64,000 nt of DNA from Ichthyophis bannanicus (lineage: Eukaryota > Chordata > Amphibia > Gymnophiona > Ichthyophiidae), in NCBI GenBank assembly GCA_033557465.1, contig CM066031.1, forward strand, positions 1,228,135,312 to 1,228,199,311, read 5' to 3'. The translations under genes and the position numbers were made by a program. The notes below the pieces were generated by a model. The model did not search any database, was not told the DNA's origin, and saw nothing but the letters and a program-made list of their open reading frames with translations. Of the stretch, positions 21,247-30,240 are shown piece after piece. Position 1 is the stretch's first letter, and every line of letters starts with the position of its first letter.

Positions 21247-21343
21247 CCATATGTGAAGACTACATTCCTGCTTGTTCCTGGCGATAGCGTAGTTACTCAC
21301 CCTGTAACAGGTGATCTCTGGGAACAGCAGGAATTTAGTCCTC
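21247..21343. repeat. DIRS internal complementary region
   Basis: Bases from 21247 are the complement of the left terminus at 7095-7136 with one or two differences. Bases from about 21286 are the complement of the right terminus (about 21560-21616). The two joined complements form a hairpin, the hallmark of DIRS elements. Confidence 0.88.
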
Positions 21344-21429
21344 ACAACCCACCCACCTCCCCTAGGAGTTGTCTCTCTATCTCTTTGTCTCTTTCCTCTC
21401 TCCCTCTATCCTTTCACTCAGCTACAAAC

Positions 21430-21616
21430 TTAACTGAAGAGGGACAGTTGGAAAGGCGGGAAGGCAGCGCGCATGTGCTGAGGGATGCTCCCAAAAGCGT
21501 TCCTATTGGATGCTGGGGAGTGTTTCCGCGCAGGCTCCGTCGGTACCGATGATACCCATATGTGATGACTAAATTCCTGCTGTTCCTGGAGATCACCTGT
21601 TGCAGGTGAGTAACTA
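21430..21616 (+). repeat. DIRS right terminal repeat
   Basis: Inverted counterpart of the left repeat at 7095-7260: GGAAAGGCGGGAAGGCAG, GAGGGATGCTCCCAAAAGCG and CGGTACCGATGATACCCATA. It ends near GTGAGTAACTAC, after which the CR1 sequence resumes. Confidence 0.88.
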
Positions 21617-21815
21617 CACTTTATGGAAAGAGTGGAGGATGTGTGGAATGGATTCTGAGTGGAGGTGGTAGAGACGAGGACTGTATCAGAATTCAAGAAG
21701 GCATGGGATAAACTCGGCGATCTCTAAGGGAAAAGAAGGGATTATAAAGCTTAGTAGTTGGTATGGATGGGCAGACTGGATAAACCATATGGCTTTATAT
21801 GCCATCATTTTTCTG
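21617..21815 (+). mobile_element. CR1-like LINE, 3' part (continuation of 6235-7094)
   Basis: The text 'gagtggaggatgtgtggaatgg...aattcaagaaggcatgggat' parallels the 3' coding end of the CR1 copy at 32430-32515. The following 'gggcagactggataaacca' matches the 3' UTR at about 32705. This segment joins in sequence to the fragment left of the DIRS. Confidence 0.72.
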
Positions 21816-23095
21816 TTTTTGCATGCAGGAAAGGGGGTGAAGAGTTCCAGAGGGAAGGAGCTATGAAAAAGAAAGCTGATTGCCAAGTGGACTCAAAATG
21901 AGGTGGAAGAGTTTGTGTTGGTGGATCTGGTAGGCTGAGATGACTGCAGGGAAATGAGATGTGAGGCAAGATAAAATGGAAGGCCAGTGAAGAATGCTTT
22001 GTGGGCCGAAAGTAAAATTTTAAACTTAATACAGAAAGGGAAAGGAAGCCAGTATTAAGAAGAGGAGCTATCTGGTCATATTTCCTGGCAGAATGAATAA
22101 ATCTGACAACAGTAGTTAAGATATTTTGCAGGCGCTTAGTTGAGCTGAGATTAAGACCACTCTAGAGAGTGTTAATGTAATCAAGATGGCTGATAACCAT
22201 GAAGCATATGTTGGGGTACGAAAAGTGTTGCAATTCAGATATGATATAACCAACCGGATAGAATGTAGTGTAGCAAAACAGGATCAGACTATACAAAATT
22301 TGGGTCTCAAAGTTGTCAGCGTCACAGCCGGAGATCTTTAAAGAGCCTACTAGGGTAATCAAAGTACCATCTAACAGGAGGGGAGACTGAGTGTAGCTGA
22401 ATGTCTTATGTCTTATATTGTTTGGGACTTGAAAGTGTTAAGAACTAATTTTAGGTTTTCAAGAGATGATGGCATTGAGTGAGGATAGTTTTCACTTTAG
22501 TCAAAATCGGTAGAGAATATGAACTGAATATTGTCTGCATAAAAATAGCAGTTGATTTCAAAAGATTGAAGAGTAAAGGACTAAGAAAAAGAGTGAAATA
22601 TAGGGCAAGCATGGAGCCTCATGGGCCCTCCCACATTGAAGCGAGTAAGATACGGAAATTGAGGAGTTAAAGGAAACTATGTAGGATCTATTAGTGAGAA
22701 TATGAACCAGTGGAGCATTGTACCTAAATGCCTAATCTGAGATGTGATAAGAGGGGCTGGTGATCAACCAGATCAAAAGCGGACCTGAGATAGATGGAAA
22801 CTATCAATGTTAAAATGAATGCCACTGAGAAGGCCCATTAACACTGCTTCAGTGCTAAAGTCTGGACAAAATGCAGATTTTTTGGGATAGGACGACATTT
22901 ATATTTTCAATATAATGACTTTGTTGATGAAAAACAGCCTCGGTGATCTTGGCTATAAGAGGAAGGTTTGGTCAGGCTGATATTGAGACAAATCTGAGGG
23001 GTTTTGGCCTCACTGTGGTATGTTCAAGTTTTGAGAGTATGGCTTGCTTCCTCTAGAAAGCCTTGTTTGCTGTGAATACAGTGGAGAAACAAGGC
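21816..23095 (-). mobile_element. Degraded L2-like LINE fragment, minus strand
   Basis: Read on the minus strand the segment follows the order of the better L2-like copy at 35300-36600. It has the equivalent of the 'tggctacctctgcaagct' region, then the FDSVNH-like site (about 22765-22790), and the 'aaaattgttgaaatggtg' region near 22930. Similarity is weak and no frame is open, so this is an old copy. Assignment to L2 rather than a related clade is uncertain. Confidence 0.45.
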
Positions 23096-23292
23096 CCAGT
23101 GCAGAATCTTTTACCAGCCATATATTTATTTACAAACTTTTATACCATCTATCAATTACGAGCAGTTTACAGTATACACAAAAATCATTTACAATTTACT
23201 TACATACATAAAACACAACATTTTACATAAAAATCATACAGGTCACATACAACAAATGAGTTCTTTTTTGGTCTCTGTGTCTCTAACACTCT
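23096..23292 (-). mobile_element. LINE 3'-end fragment, minus strand
   Basis: An A/T-rich tail followed by 'ataccatctatcaattacgagcagtttacag' is the complement of an L2-like 3' end, comparable with 34901-34985 and 2597-2680. Only the end is present. Confidence 0.45.
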
Positions 23293-23973
23293 AAGCATAA
23301 CTTCTCCGCGAACAAGCAGGAAGCCAGTCCTCACATATGGGTGATGTTGGCACCGATGGAGCCTGTGCAGTAATCTATCCCTAGTTTTCAAAAGCCTTTG
23401 GGAGATCCATCATGCATATGTGGTCTCCTTCCTTCCCAAAGGTGCCATCTTGCCTCAGTCTTCTTTTTTCCATGGAATCCTTTGGATGTTCGTCTGCACC
23501 CCAGAAAAGATTGATCGTTTCCTTATTCCTTCTCCAATATGCATGCCAGTGCCTTCTCGCCTCCTGGGGCTGTTGCCGCCTTGGTGCTGTGTTTTTCTCA
23601 GGTTCTATTTTCCCCTTTGGGTTTTCTCTCTTGGTGTATGGGAGTCCTCGTGCCCTCCCTGGCTGGGATTCTAGAGTTTGACCTTGCAGGTGCAGTTTTT
23701 CCTGCTATGTCCTCAGCCAGTTGTGTTAAGCAGTGCGACAACTGCAGTATTTTCTTTAATTTTTTCCTTGGCCATCTAAGCTATGTCATTTGACTGAGGC
23801 AAAATGGCACCCTTGGACAGGAAGGGGACCACACATGCGTGATGCATCTCCCAAAGGCTTTCTTTGAAAGCTGGGGAGATGCTTCTGTGCGGGCTCCGTC
23901 GATTCTGATGTCACCTATATGTGAGGACTGATTCCTGCTGTTCCCGGAGAATACCTGTCACAGGGAGTAACTA
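23293..23973. mobile_element. Internally deleted DIRS element
   Basis: The left end (about 23293-23440: CTCCGCGAACAAGCAGGAAG, CACATATGGGTGATG) and right end (about 23790-23973: GACTGATTCCTGCTGTTCCC and the terminal GGAGTAACTACGC) face each other with only about 350 bp between them. All coding sequence is missing. The right end is closest to that of DIRS copy 2 (shared AGATGGCACCC-like and GGCTTTCTTTGAAA blocks). It is a MITE-like deletion product of a DIRS element. Confidence 0.72.
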
Positions 23974-24812
23974 CGCTTTATTGAACTTTCCTCATGTGCC
24001 TACAATTTCTCCAAAGGAATTGTTTAATTTGTACGCTACCTCCATCCTGAAAATCCCATCGGAGTTTGTACCTCCTTTGCCTAAAATCTTCTATTTTGCC
24101 GTTGACTAAGCGGAAGGAACCTAGGACTTCATTCCTCAAGTCAACAGCTTTTCTTTTGATTCTTTAGACCTGACTGGGTTTCTGGAGAGTTCTGCTCCTG
24201 ATTTTCACTTGAGAGCTACTCTCCGGCTCACAAGATGCCCTAGAGCCTGACCGGGACTGAAATTGTATTTCAAGGCTAAAGATGATCTGTTTATGGGTGC
24301 TCGAGGTTGGATGTTTCCTGACATCTCAAAGATGACTTAACTTAAACAGTTTCTTCTCTTACAACCTAAAGTCTTACAGTTGGGGGGGGGGGGGGGTGTC
24401 TTTTTGAGATATTAATGTACGTGTCCGATTAAATTCCAGGAGGTTAGTTACACCTTTCTTGACCCTACCCATTTGACTCCATTGATTGCTAGTAAAAGTG
24501 CAGGACTTCTATTACAGCCTCTGCAACTACCGAGGTCTGCTTCCGAGATGAGCAGCTTGACCGATTGTTAAAGTATAACTGCACCAGTTGTGTGTTTTAT
24601 TTCCTTTGTACTTTTCTTGATAATGGTTTTGGCCCTGTCCCTATAATTGTGGGCTAGTGAATATTGCCTGTATTTTATTTTGTTTTCTTATGAGATATGA
24701 GGCAGTTAGCCAGGTTTCTTTTTTTCTTTTTTGTATATTCTCTTTTATAACAAGTGTTTATCTTCTGTATATTCTTAAAACTGCATAAATAAAAAGTTAA
24801 AAAAAAAAGAAT
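23974..24812 (+). mobile_element. Poly(A)-tailed retroelement remnant of unknown class
   Basis: A short frame (23921-24109) includes SPKELFNLYATSILKIP and PPLPKIFYF. Downstream frames, broken by stops, include ATLRLT, DLFMGARGWMFPDISK and LQPKVLQLG. The segment ends in a T-rich 3' UTR and AATAAAAAGTTAAAAAAAAAA at about 24788-24812, very like the 3' end of the Tx1/L1-like element. This suggests a 5'-truncated LINE or a copy mobilised by one. I do not recognise the coding family. Confidence 0.45.
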
Positions 24813-25034
24813 CCAGCTCCATTCCCCCCCCCCCCCAAGACCCTACAGTCCGTCCATGCTACCAAAAAAAAAAGTCGAACCTCAGAGCACGATTGTTCAT
24901 GAATGAAACTGTATCATGAAGAAACTGAATCAGATGAGTTCCCCTTTGAGGAATACCAATGATGTGCATAGTTGATTCTCCAGTTCTTGTTCGCTTGCCT
25001 GTGTTGGGCTTTTCGGCCTCCTCTGTTTTTGGTA

Positions 25035-25128
25035 ACCTGTAGCTTGGGAGCTCCATATGTGAGGACTTCATTCCTACTTGCTTGTCCATGGAAAAAAGGT
25101 CGTTTTTCATCTGTAGCAAGTGTTCTCT
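25035..25128 (+). mobile_element. DIRS right-end fragment, left half (split by CR1)
   Basis: The text GAGCTCCATATGTGAGGACTT and the region up to TGTTCTCTGTGGA match the internal complementary region of the other DIRS copies. The match stops mid-hairpin at 25128, and the missing right arm resumes near 27425. Confidence 0.65.
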
Positions 25129-25218
25129 GTGGAACATAAGATATGCTATACTGGGTCAGACAAAGGTTCATCAAGCCCAATATCCTGTTTCCAACAGTGG
25201 CCAATCTAGGTCATAAGT

Positions 25219-26640
25219 ACTGTGATGGAGAAGGTCCCTCTGACCCCTTAGAGAGAGATAAAACACAGGATCCAGCTTCAGGCTGGGAAAGAAAACAAAT
25301 GCACATGGCTCCTGGTTTCCCAGGCAACCATAAACAGAGCAGGTCAGAAGAAGGGAAAACACGCCCCTGCTGTAGTTCAGTGCAGCAGTCAGGAGTTAAG
25401 CCAGAACACCTGTTGGTGGGAGGAGCCAGGGTAAACCCAGGAAACCAGAGATTTAAGGGAAGCTCATTAGGAGGAGAGAGGAGGCAGCTGGGAAGAAGGC
25501 AGCTGGGAAGGACACAGCTGAGAGGAGCACAGCCGGGAGGAGCACAGTCGGTAACTCAGAGGAGAGCTCAGCCAAGAGCATGGCTGAAGACACAGCTCTT
25601 AGAACCGTCACAAGAAACAGAGGATTGCCTTAGGAATGAAGACTAAGAGGAATCTATGGTAATTGAGGATTCTCTGACCTTTGACTCAGAAGAGGAATTC
25701 AGCATAGGAAACAAGCAGGGAGTTGGTACCAAGGAGCCAGGTACAAGTAACCCGGGTTTGGTGCTGGGAGTAAAAGGCAACCAAAAGGGAAACGTACTGG
25801 GAAGGCAGACTTGTATGCACAGAGAAATCCCAAGGCTCACGTTTGCAGCTGATCCTAGAGGACAAAAGGAAACTCTCATAAGGAAGCCAAGAGGTAGGAT
25901 AAGTGACCGGTATAAACAGAAAGCTGTCTTTAAGTGCTCTGATATTAACCCAGAAGGGTGTGGCTCCACATGCTGGGAATACTGTGGCAATTCACAACCG
26001 TGTATATCAAAAGGCTGTGAGGAAAAATGCAATGTTGAAAAGATAGATGTGTGTTTGGAAACACCCTGTAGCAACTTGCAAACATTTCCTGCTGGGGTTC
26101 AGGTTGAACCAATGGACACGGAACCACCTTTAGAATGTCAGCCTAGTGAACCAATGGATTGTACGATATCTGTATCTGAGAAGATAAGTCCTGTGAAATA
26201 GAATTAAGCTGTGCAGAGAGAGAGAGTGCTGCAGATAGCAGCTGATCAGAAAAAGCACAAAAGGGTTTTGAAAGAGAAAAGTGTTTTTCATTTGGAATTA
26301 CAGTGATGCTGAGATAAGAAGCTTGAATTTCTTTCTTATATAATTTAGTGCCAGAAGTGTATGGCCAATGTTCCTTTTGTTCTACATGTGAAACCACTTG
26401 GGAAGGGGAATTAAAAATCCTGTTTTGCCTGAAACACTCGAGTCCACAACTCTATTTGGGATAGTGAAAACTTCAACTCCCAGAAGGCAGTGCTTTCCCC
26501 AAGCACCAGTAACTTCCTGAATAGAGAATCAGGCCGTCCATTCCACAAGCTCAGGCTGTGGAGGTGACAGCGACATCACAGTACCTAGCAGTCTCCCCAA
26601 AAGACACAGGTTCCACAATGCTTGTATTGGGTCAAGCAGT
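25219..26640 (+). mobile_element. Possible solo LTR or LTR-like insertion in CR1
   Basis: This segment interrupts the minus CR1 sequence. It begins TGTGATGGAGAAGG and ends GGGTCAAGCA, giving TG...CA termini. A polyadenylation/U5-like stretch (AATTAAAAATCCTGTTTTGC, then ACACTCGAGTCCACAACTC) lies at 26410-26450. GTGAT occurs at both edges but in a position that does not fit perfect LTR ends. No reverse transcriptase, protease or tRNA primer-binding site is visible. It contains the open frame at 25656-26201. It could also be some other insertion. Confidence 0.35.
25656..26201 (+). other. Unassigned open frame (181 codons, Cys-rich)
   Basis: The frame begins MVIEDSLTFDSEEEF and ends at a stop at 26199-26201. 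Its middle is rich in cysteine (CSDINPEGCGSTCWEYCGN, CISKGCEEKCN, CLETPCS). An acidic head and a Pro/Glu-rich tail with EPMDTEPPLECQPSEPMDC, including an imperfect EPMD repeat, complete it. No family is recognised. A repetitive, basic frame (25143-25646, with GRRQLGRTQLRGAQPGGAQ) lies just upstream in another frame. Both lie inside the LTR-like insertion, so they may be element sequence. Whether it is translated is unknown. Confidence 0.25.
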
Positions 26641-27424
26641 GATATCCCGGGCCCCTTTTAATAATGGTTTATGGACCTTTCCTCCAGGAACTTGTCCAGG
26701 CTATTTTTTTTAAACCCAGCTACACTAACAGCTTTTACTACATCCTCCGGTAACAAATTCCAGAGTTTGATTACATGTTGAGTGAAAACCTTTCTCTTAT
26801 TAGTCTTAAATATGTTACCCTGTAGCTTCATTGCATGTCCCTTAGTCTTTCTATATTTTGATGACATAAACAATTGATTAGGGTTTACCTGTTTCACTCC
26901 ATTCATTGATTTATAAACCTCTATCATATCTCCCCTCAGCCATCTCTTTTCCAGGTTGAAGAGTCCTAACCTTTTTAGTCTCTCTTCATAGGGGTATCCT
27001 TCTATCCTCTTTACCATTTTGGTGGCTCTTCTCTGTACCTTTTCTGAGAACGCTATATCTTTTTTAAGATACGGCAACCAGAACTGCACATAATATTCAA
27101 GGTGCAGTCGCACCATGGAACAATACAGAGGCATTATAATAGTCTTTGTTTTATTTTCCATTCCTTTCCTTATGATACCTAGCATTCTATTTGTTCTCTT
27201 GGCCATCGCGGCACACTGGGCAGAGGGTTTTAACATGTTATCCACGATGACGCCTAAATCTTTTTCCTGGGTGTTGGCTCCTAATGTGGCACCTTGCATC
27301 GTGGAATCATAGTTTGGGCTGTTCTTTCTTTCCTAGGTGCATAACTTTGCACTTGTCCACATTAAATTTCATCTGCCATTTGGATGCCCTGTCTTCCAGT
27401 TTATCAAGATCCTCTTGCAGTAAG

Positions 27425-27665
27425 AATAAGTTGTCACAACTCTCCCACCTCCCTAAGGAGTTGTCTTCTGCTACAGCTTTGTTATACTGGAGAAGATGGC
27501 ACCGCAGTGGGAGGGAAGACAAGCGCACAGGCACACTAGCCTCCCAAAGGTTTGCAATAAAGGTTCGGGAGCATTCCCGTATGGGGCTCCATCGGTGACA
27601 TCCCCCATATGTGAGGACTTATTCCTGCTGTCTATGGAGAAAATCTACTGCAGGTGAGTAACTAC
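27425..27665 (+). mobile_element. DIRS right-end fragment, right half
   Basis: It continues the DIRS right end broken at 25128: GTCACAACTCTCCCACCTCC, AGATGGCACCGCAG, TCCATCGGTGACATC, CATATGTGAGGACTTATTCC and the terminal GGTGAGTAACTACC. The CR1 insertion lies exactly between the two halves of the internal complementary hairpin. Confidence 0.68.
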
Positions 27666-28857
27666 CTTTTACCCACTTTAATGGGAGAAATGGAAAGGGG
27701 GGCATGTAGGCTTTGTTTTGAAAAAAGTTGTCTAGATCTGAGGCAGCAGGTATCCTACAGGTGATGTCAATGTCTGTTGAAGGTGGTTTATTAGAAATCT
27801 CAGCCACATTGTAAATTTTGCTTGGAAAATATTTTTGGAGTAGGGAGTATGTCTGAAGATGTTTGTTGTAGAAAGAAAGAGGTTGCTTTGCAAATATTTT
27901 CCTCTAGAGGCACTGGACTCCGAGTTTGCGGTCTGAGCAATTTTAAGCCCTGATGGTACCAGGCTTCGCAGGATTTTGGTTGAGTTGTTCAAGGTATTGT
28001 AGAGCTTCCATCTCAAGAGCTGGGAAAAGAGCAGAATTCCAGAGGAGCACTTGATCAGTAATAGGAGGGGAAACGGCATTAGCAAGGAAACTGAACTCAG
28101 GATGTGCAGGCTGAGCACAGGCAAGGCTGCAGTCTCCACCCACCCCGATGCACACTCCTTTCGTGCTGATGTATTCCCCTACACTATCCATGCAAACGCT
28201 TTGAGATCTTCCAGTGTAGAGGATGGTACTGCTAACAGTGGAATCACGCAACTGCATGACCCTGAATGGAGCCTTGAGTCCCTGGATCTCACCTTATCTT
28301 TGCTTTCCTGTTGCGGTGCAAATGTGTAGATCCTTCATGCCTGCAAAACTCTGTCCCCTCCTAACTTCACTCAGTATCACCTGCCTTTCTACCCCTACTG
28401 GTGTCTGAGCAGTGAACACATTCTCTGATAGTGCAGCACTGTGGAGCCTATGCATGGAGTCATTGCACCACTGTCCCCCACACTACTGTTTCATAAACTA
28501 CAGCTGAACCCCCTAAAGGATAACACCCGATGGCAGCCAGCATGGGTATAGAGGATCAAATATCTCCAACCTATGCTCTAGTGTAGCCCTTCCCTGCAGC
28601 AGTGCTAGCCTTGTGCAGACTCCGACCACAAGGAAGGCCGTATGCATACCCTGCATAGCCAGCTGCCTATAAACCCCTGTTCTGGTGTTGCTCCAACATC
28701 AATACCAGCCAAAATTTGGAACACCTTGGTCCAGCAGGAACAGCCACAGCCCATTATTGCACCTGGAAGACTGCTGCTAAGGGTCTGTTTCATTGGTTTG
28801 CAGCTAAGACCAATGGAGAATCAAACTTTCAGCCCTGTGTGCCCCTTGCCCAGTGAG
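27666..28857. other. Unrecognised intronic DNA
   Basis: No gene or recognised element. A 135-codon minus-strand frame (27732-28139) has no recognisable motif and is not called. Confidence 0.45.
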
Positions 28858-29231
28858 CATAACATAAGCTATGCCATATTGGGTTAGGCCAAAGGTCCAT
28901 CAAGCCCAGTGTCCTGTTTCAAAATGGCACACAATCCAAGACACAAGTACCTGTCAGGTTCTCAAAAAGGTACACAGATTCCATGTTGCTTATCCCGGGA
29001 GAAGCAATGGATTTCTCTGGTTCTCTTTAATGTTTTATGGACTTTACCTCCAGGAACTTCTCCAAAACCTTTTTAAACCAGGCTTCACTAACAGCTTTTA
29101 CTACATCCTCTGGTAATGAATTCCAGAGTTTGATTATGCATTGAGAATGAAAATATTTTCTCCTATTAGTCTTAAAGGGTCTATGTTGTAGCTTCATTGT
29201 ATTATCCCCTAGTCTTTCTACTTTTTTCCAT
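28858..29231 (-). mobile_element. CR1-like LINE 3' end, minus strand
   Basis: It opens with the complement of an 8-bp-type tail and the CR1 3' end ('gccatattgggttaggccaa'). It continues into the RT C terminus on the minus strand (IIKLWNSLPEDVVKAVSEA, in 29027-29302). It parallels 26650-26800 without the LTR-like insertion. It is 5'-truncated at 29231. Confidence 0.78.
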
Positions 29232-30240
29232 AGGTGTTTTCCATCGCTCCACCCTCCCCCTCTGGGAAATCCACTTCCCAGTTCTGCACTATAGTGAAGC
29301 ACTTTTTCTCAGTCTGGATGCCTCCCCTCCTTTGCACTTTCTTCTCCTGAATGTTCCCCCAGTTATTTCCACTCATAGCTGGGATGATCTCCTACTAACC
29401 AGCTCCAAAATCTCCTCTCTTTACACTGATGTTCTGTTTCTAGGTGACTTTAACCTTCATTTAGATTCTCCCTCTTGCCCTTGTGATAGGGCCTTTGCCT
29501 CTCTCCTCCTATGAACTTTCCATGATCCAACATGTCCCGTTTCCAACCTCCGCAGCAGGTCATATGCTAGACCTTGTTACGCCCTCCACCTTCCCTTTCA
29601 TCCTGCAGCTATTTTCAGCAATCTCTCTTCGTTGGACAGATCATTGTTGTGTTTGCTTTTCTCTACAGCTTCCACTCCCTTCTGGCCCCCTCCTCTTGTC
29701 CTCCCCACTCCCTCAGTCTCGGCGACGTATTCTCCTCACACTCTGCAACACTTTCCTTTGGCCAATCAGCTTCTCCTGCCAGACTTCGCTCTTCTTTCTC
29801 CAGACTCTCAGGCCCTCATTTGGAATTCCTCTCTCTACTGCTCTTGACCTCCTGGCTCCCCTTTGTCCTCCTTTCGCTGCCATTCCTCCCACTCAGCATC
29901 CATGGTACCATCCCGGTCTGTCGTCTTCAGTCCCAGCTGAGCGCTTCTGGTGCTCACACCCCTCTGCCAATACTCTGTGTTCCGCTAGCGACACCGGGAG
30001 TACTGTTTGATTAACCAGGCTAAGCATGATTACTCCTCCCGACCTTCTTGCCAGTTTTACTCTGTTTTCGGATCCCTCTCGTCCCTGCCGTCTTTCTCTT
30101 TCCCTTCCTCTTCCTCCATTCCAGATTCCTATAAACTGGCAGGCTTTCGCATATTAAAGTTCTGTCCTCTCATTCATCACTCCCCTCCTGCCCATTACTG
30201 CTTTCTCCTACCTCCGTCTCCCTCTCTTGCCTCTCTCCCC
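29232..30240 (+). pseudogene. L2-like LINE, endonuclease part
   Basis: The frames hold degraded APE-endonuclease sequence: the 'LGDFNLHLDSPSCPCDRAF' block (29440-29500, GDFN motif), MLDLVTPSTFPF near 29565, and 'RWTDHCCVCFSL' near 29630 in place of the SDH motif. The reading frame changes repeatedly. It is the upstream part of the L2-like element that continues at 32766 after the CR1 insertion. Confidence 0.68.

Larger units (their letters stand above)
7095..21616 (+). mobile_element. DIRS-like tyrosine-recombinase retrotransposon, both ends present, carrying nested insertions
   Basis: DIRS elements replicate through a circular intermediate and integrate with a tyrosine recombinase instead of a DDE integrase. 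All landmarks are visible: left terminal repeat (7095 to about 7260), zinc-knuckle gag, RT/RNase H, a region between RNase H and recombinase, recombinase, internal complementary region (about 21247-21343) and right terminal repeat (about 21430-21616). The internal complementary region joins the complement of the left end to the complement of the right end. Interruptions are a Tx1/L1-like LINE (10572-18812) and a MITE (19990-20603). Without them the element is about 5.7 kb. It has no clear target duplication, as expected. Coding frames are broken by frameshifts, so it is a dead copy. Confidence 0.9.
25129..27424 (-). mobile_element. CR1-like LINE, minus strand, with an internal insertion
   Basis: The left edge (25131) is the complement of a CR1 3' tail and end ('ctatactgggtcagac'). 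The right part (26650-27424) encodes the RT C terminus on the minus strand: EKDLGVIVDNMLKPSAQC, MLGIIRKGM, EKVQRRATKMVKRIEGYPYE, LKRLGLFNLEKRWLRGDMIE. A frameshift near 27303 separates it from DLDKLEDRASKWQMKFNVDK upstream. It is 5'-truncated and sits inside a DIRS right end (25128 and 27425). Confidence 0.8.

Noticed and set aside
27732..28139. 135-codon minus-strand open frame
   Set aside because: No recognisable motif and composition like surrounding non-coding DNA.
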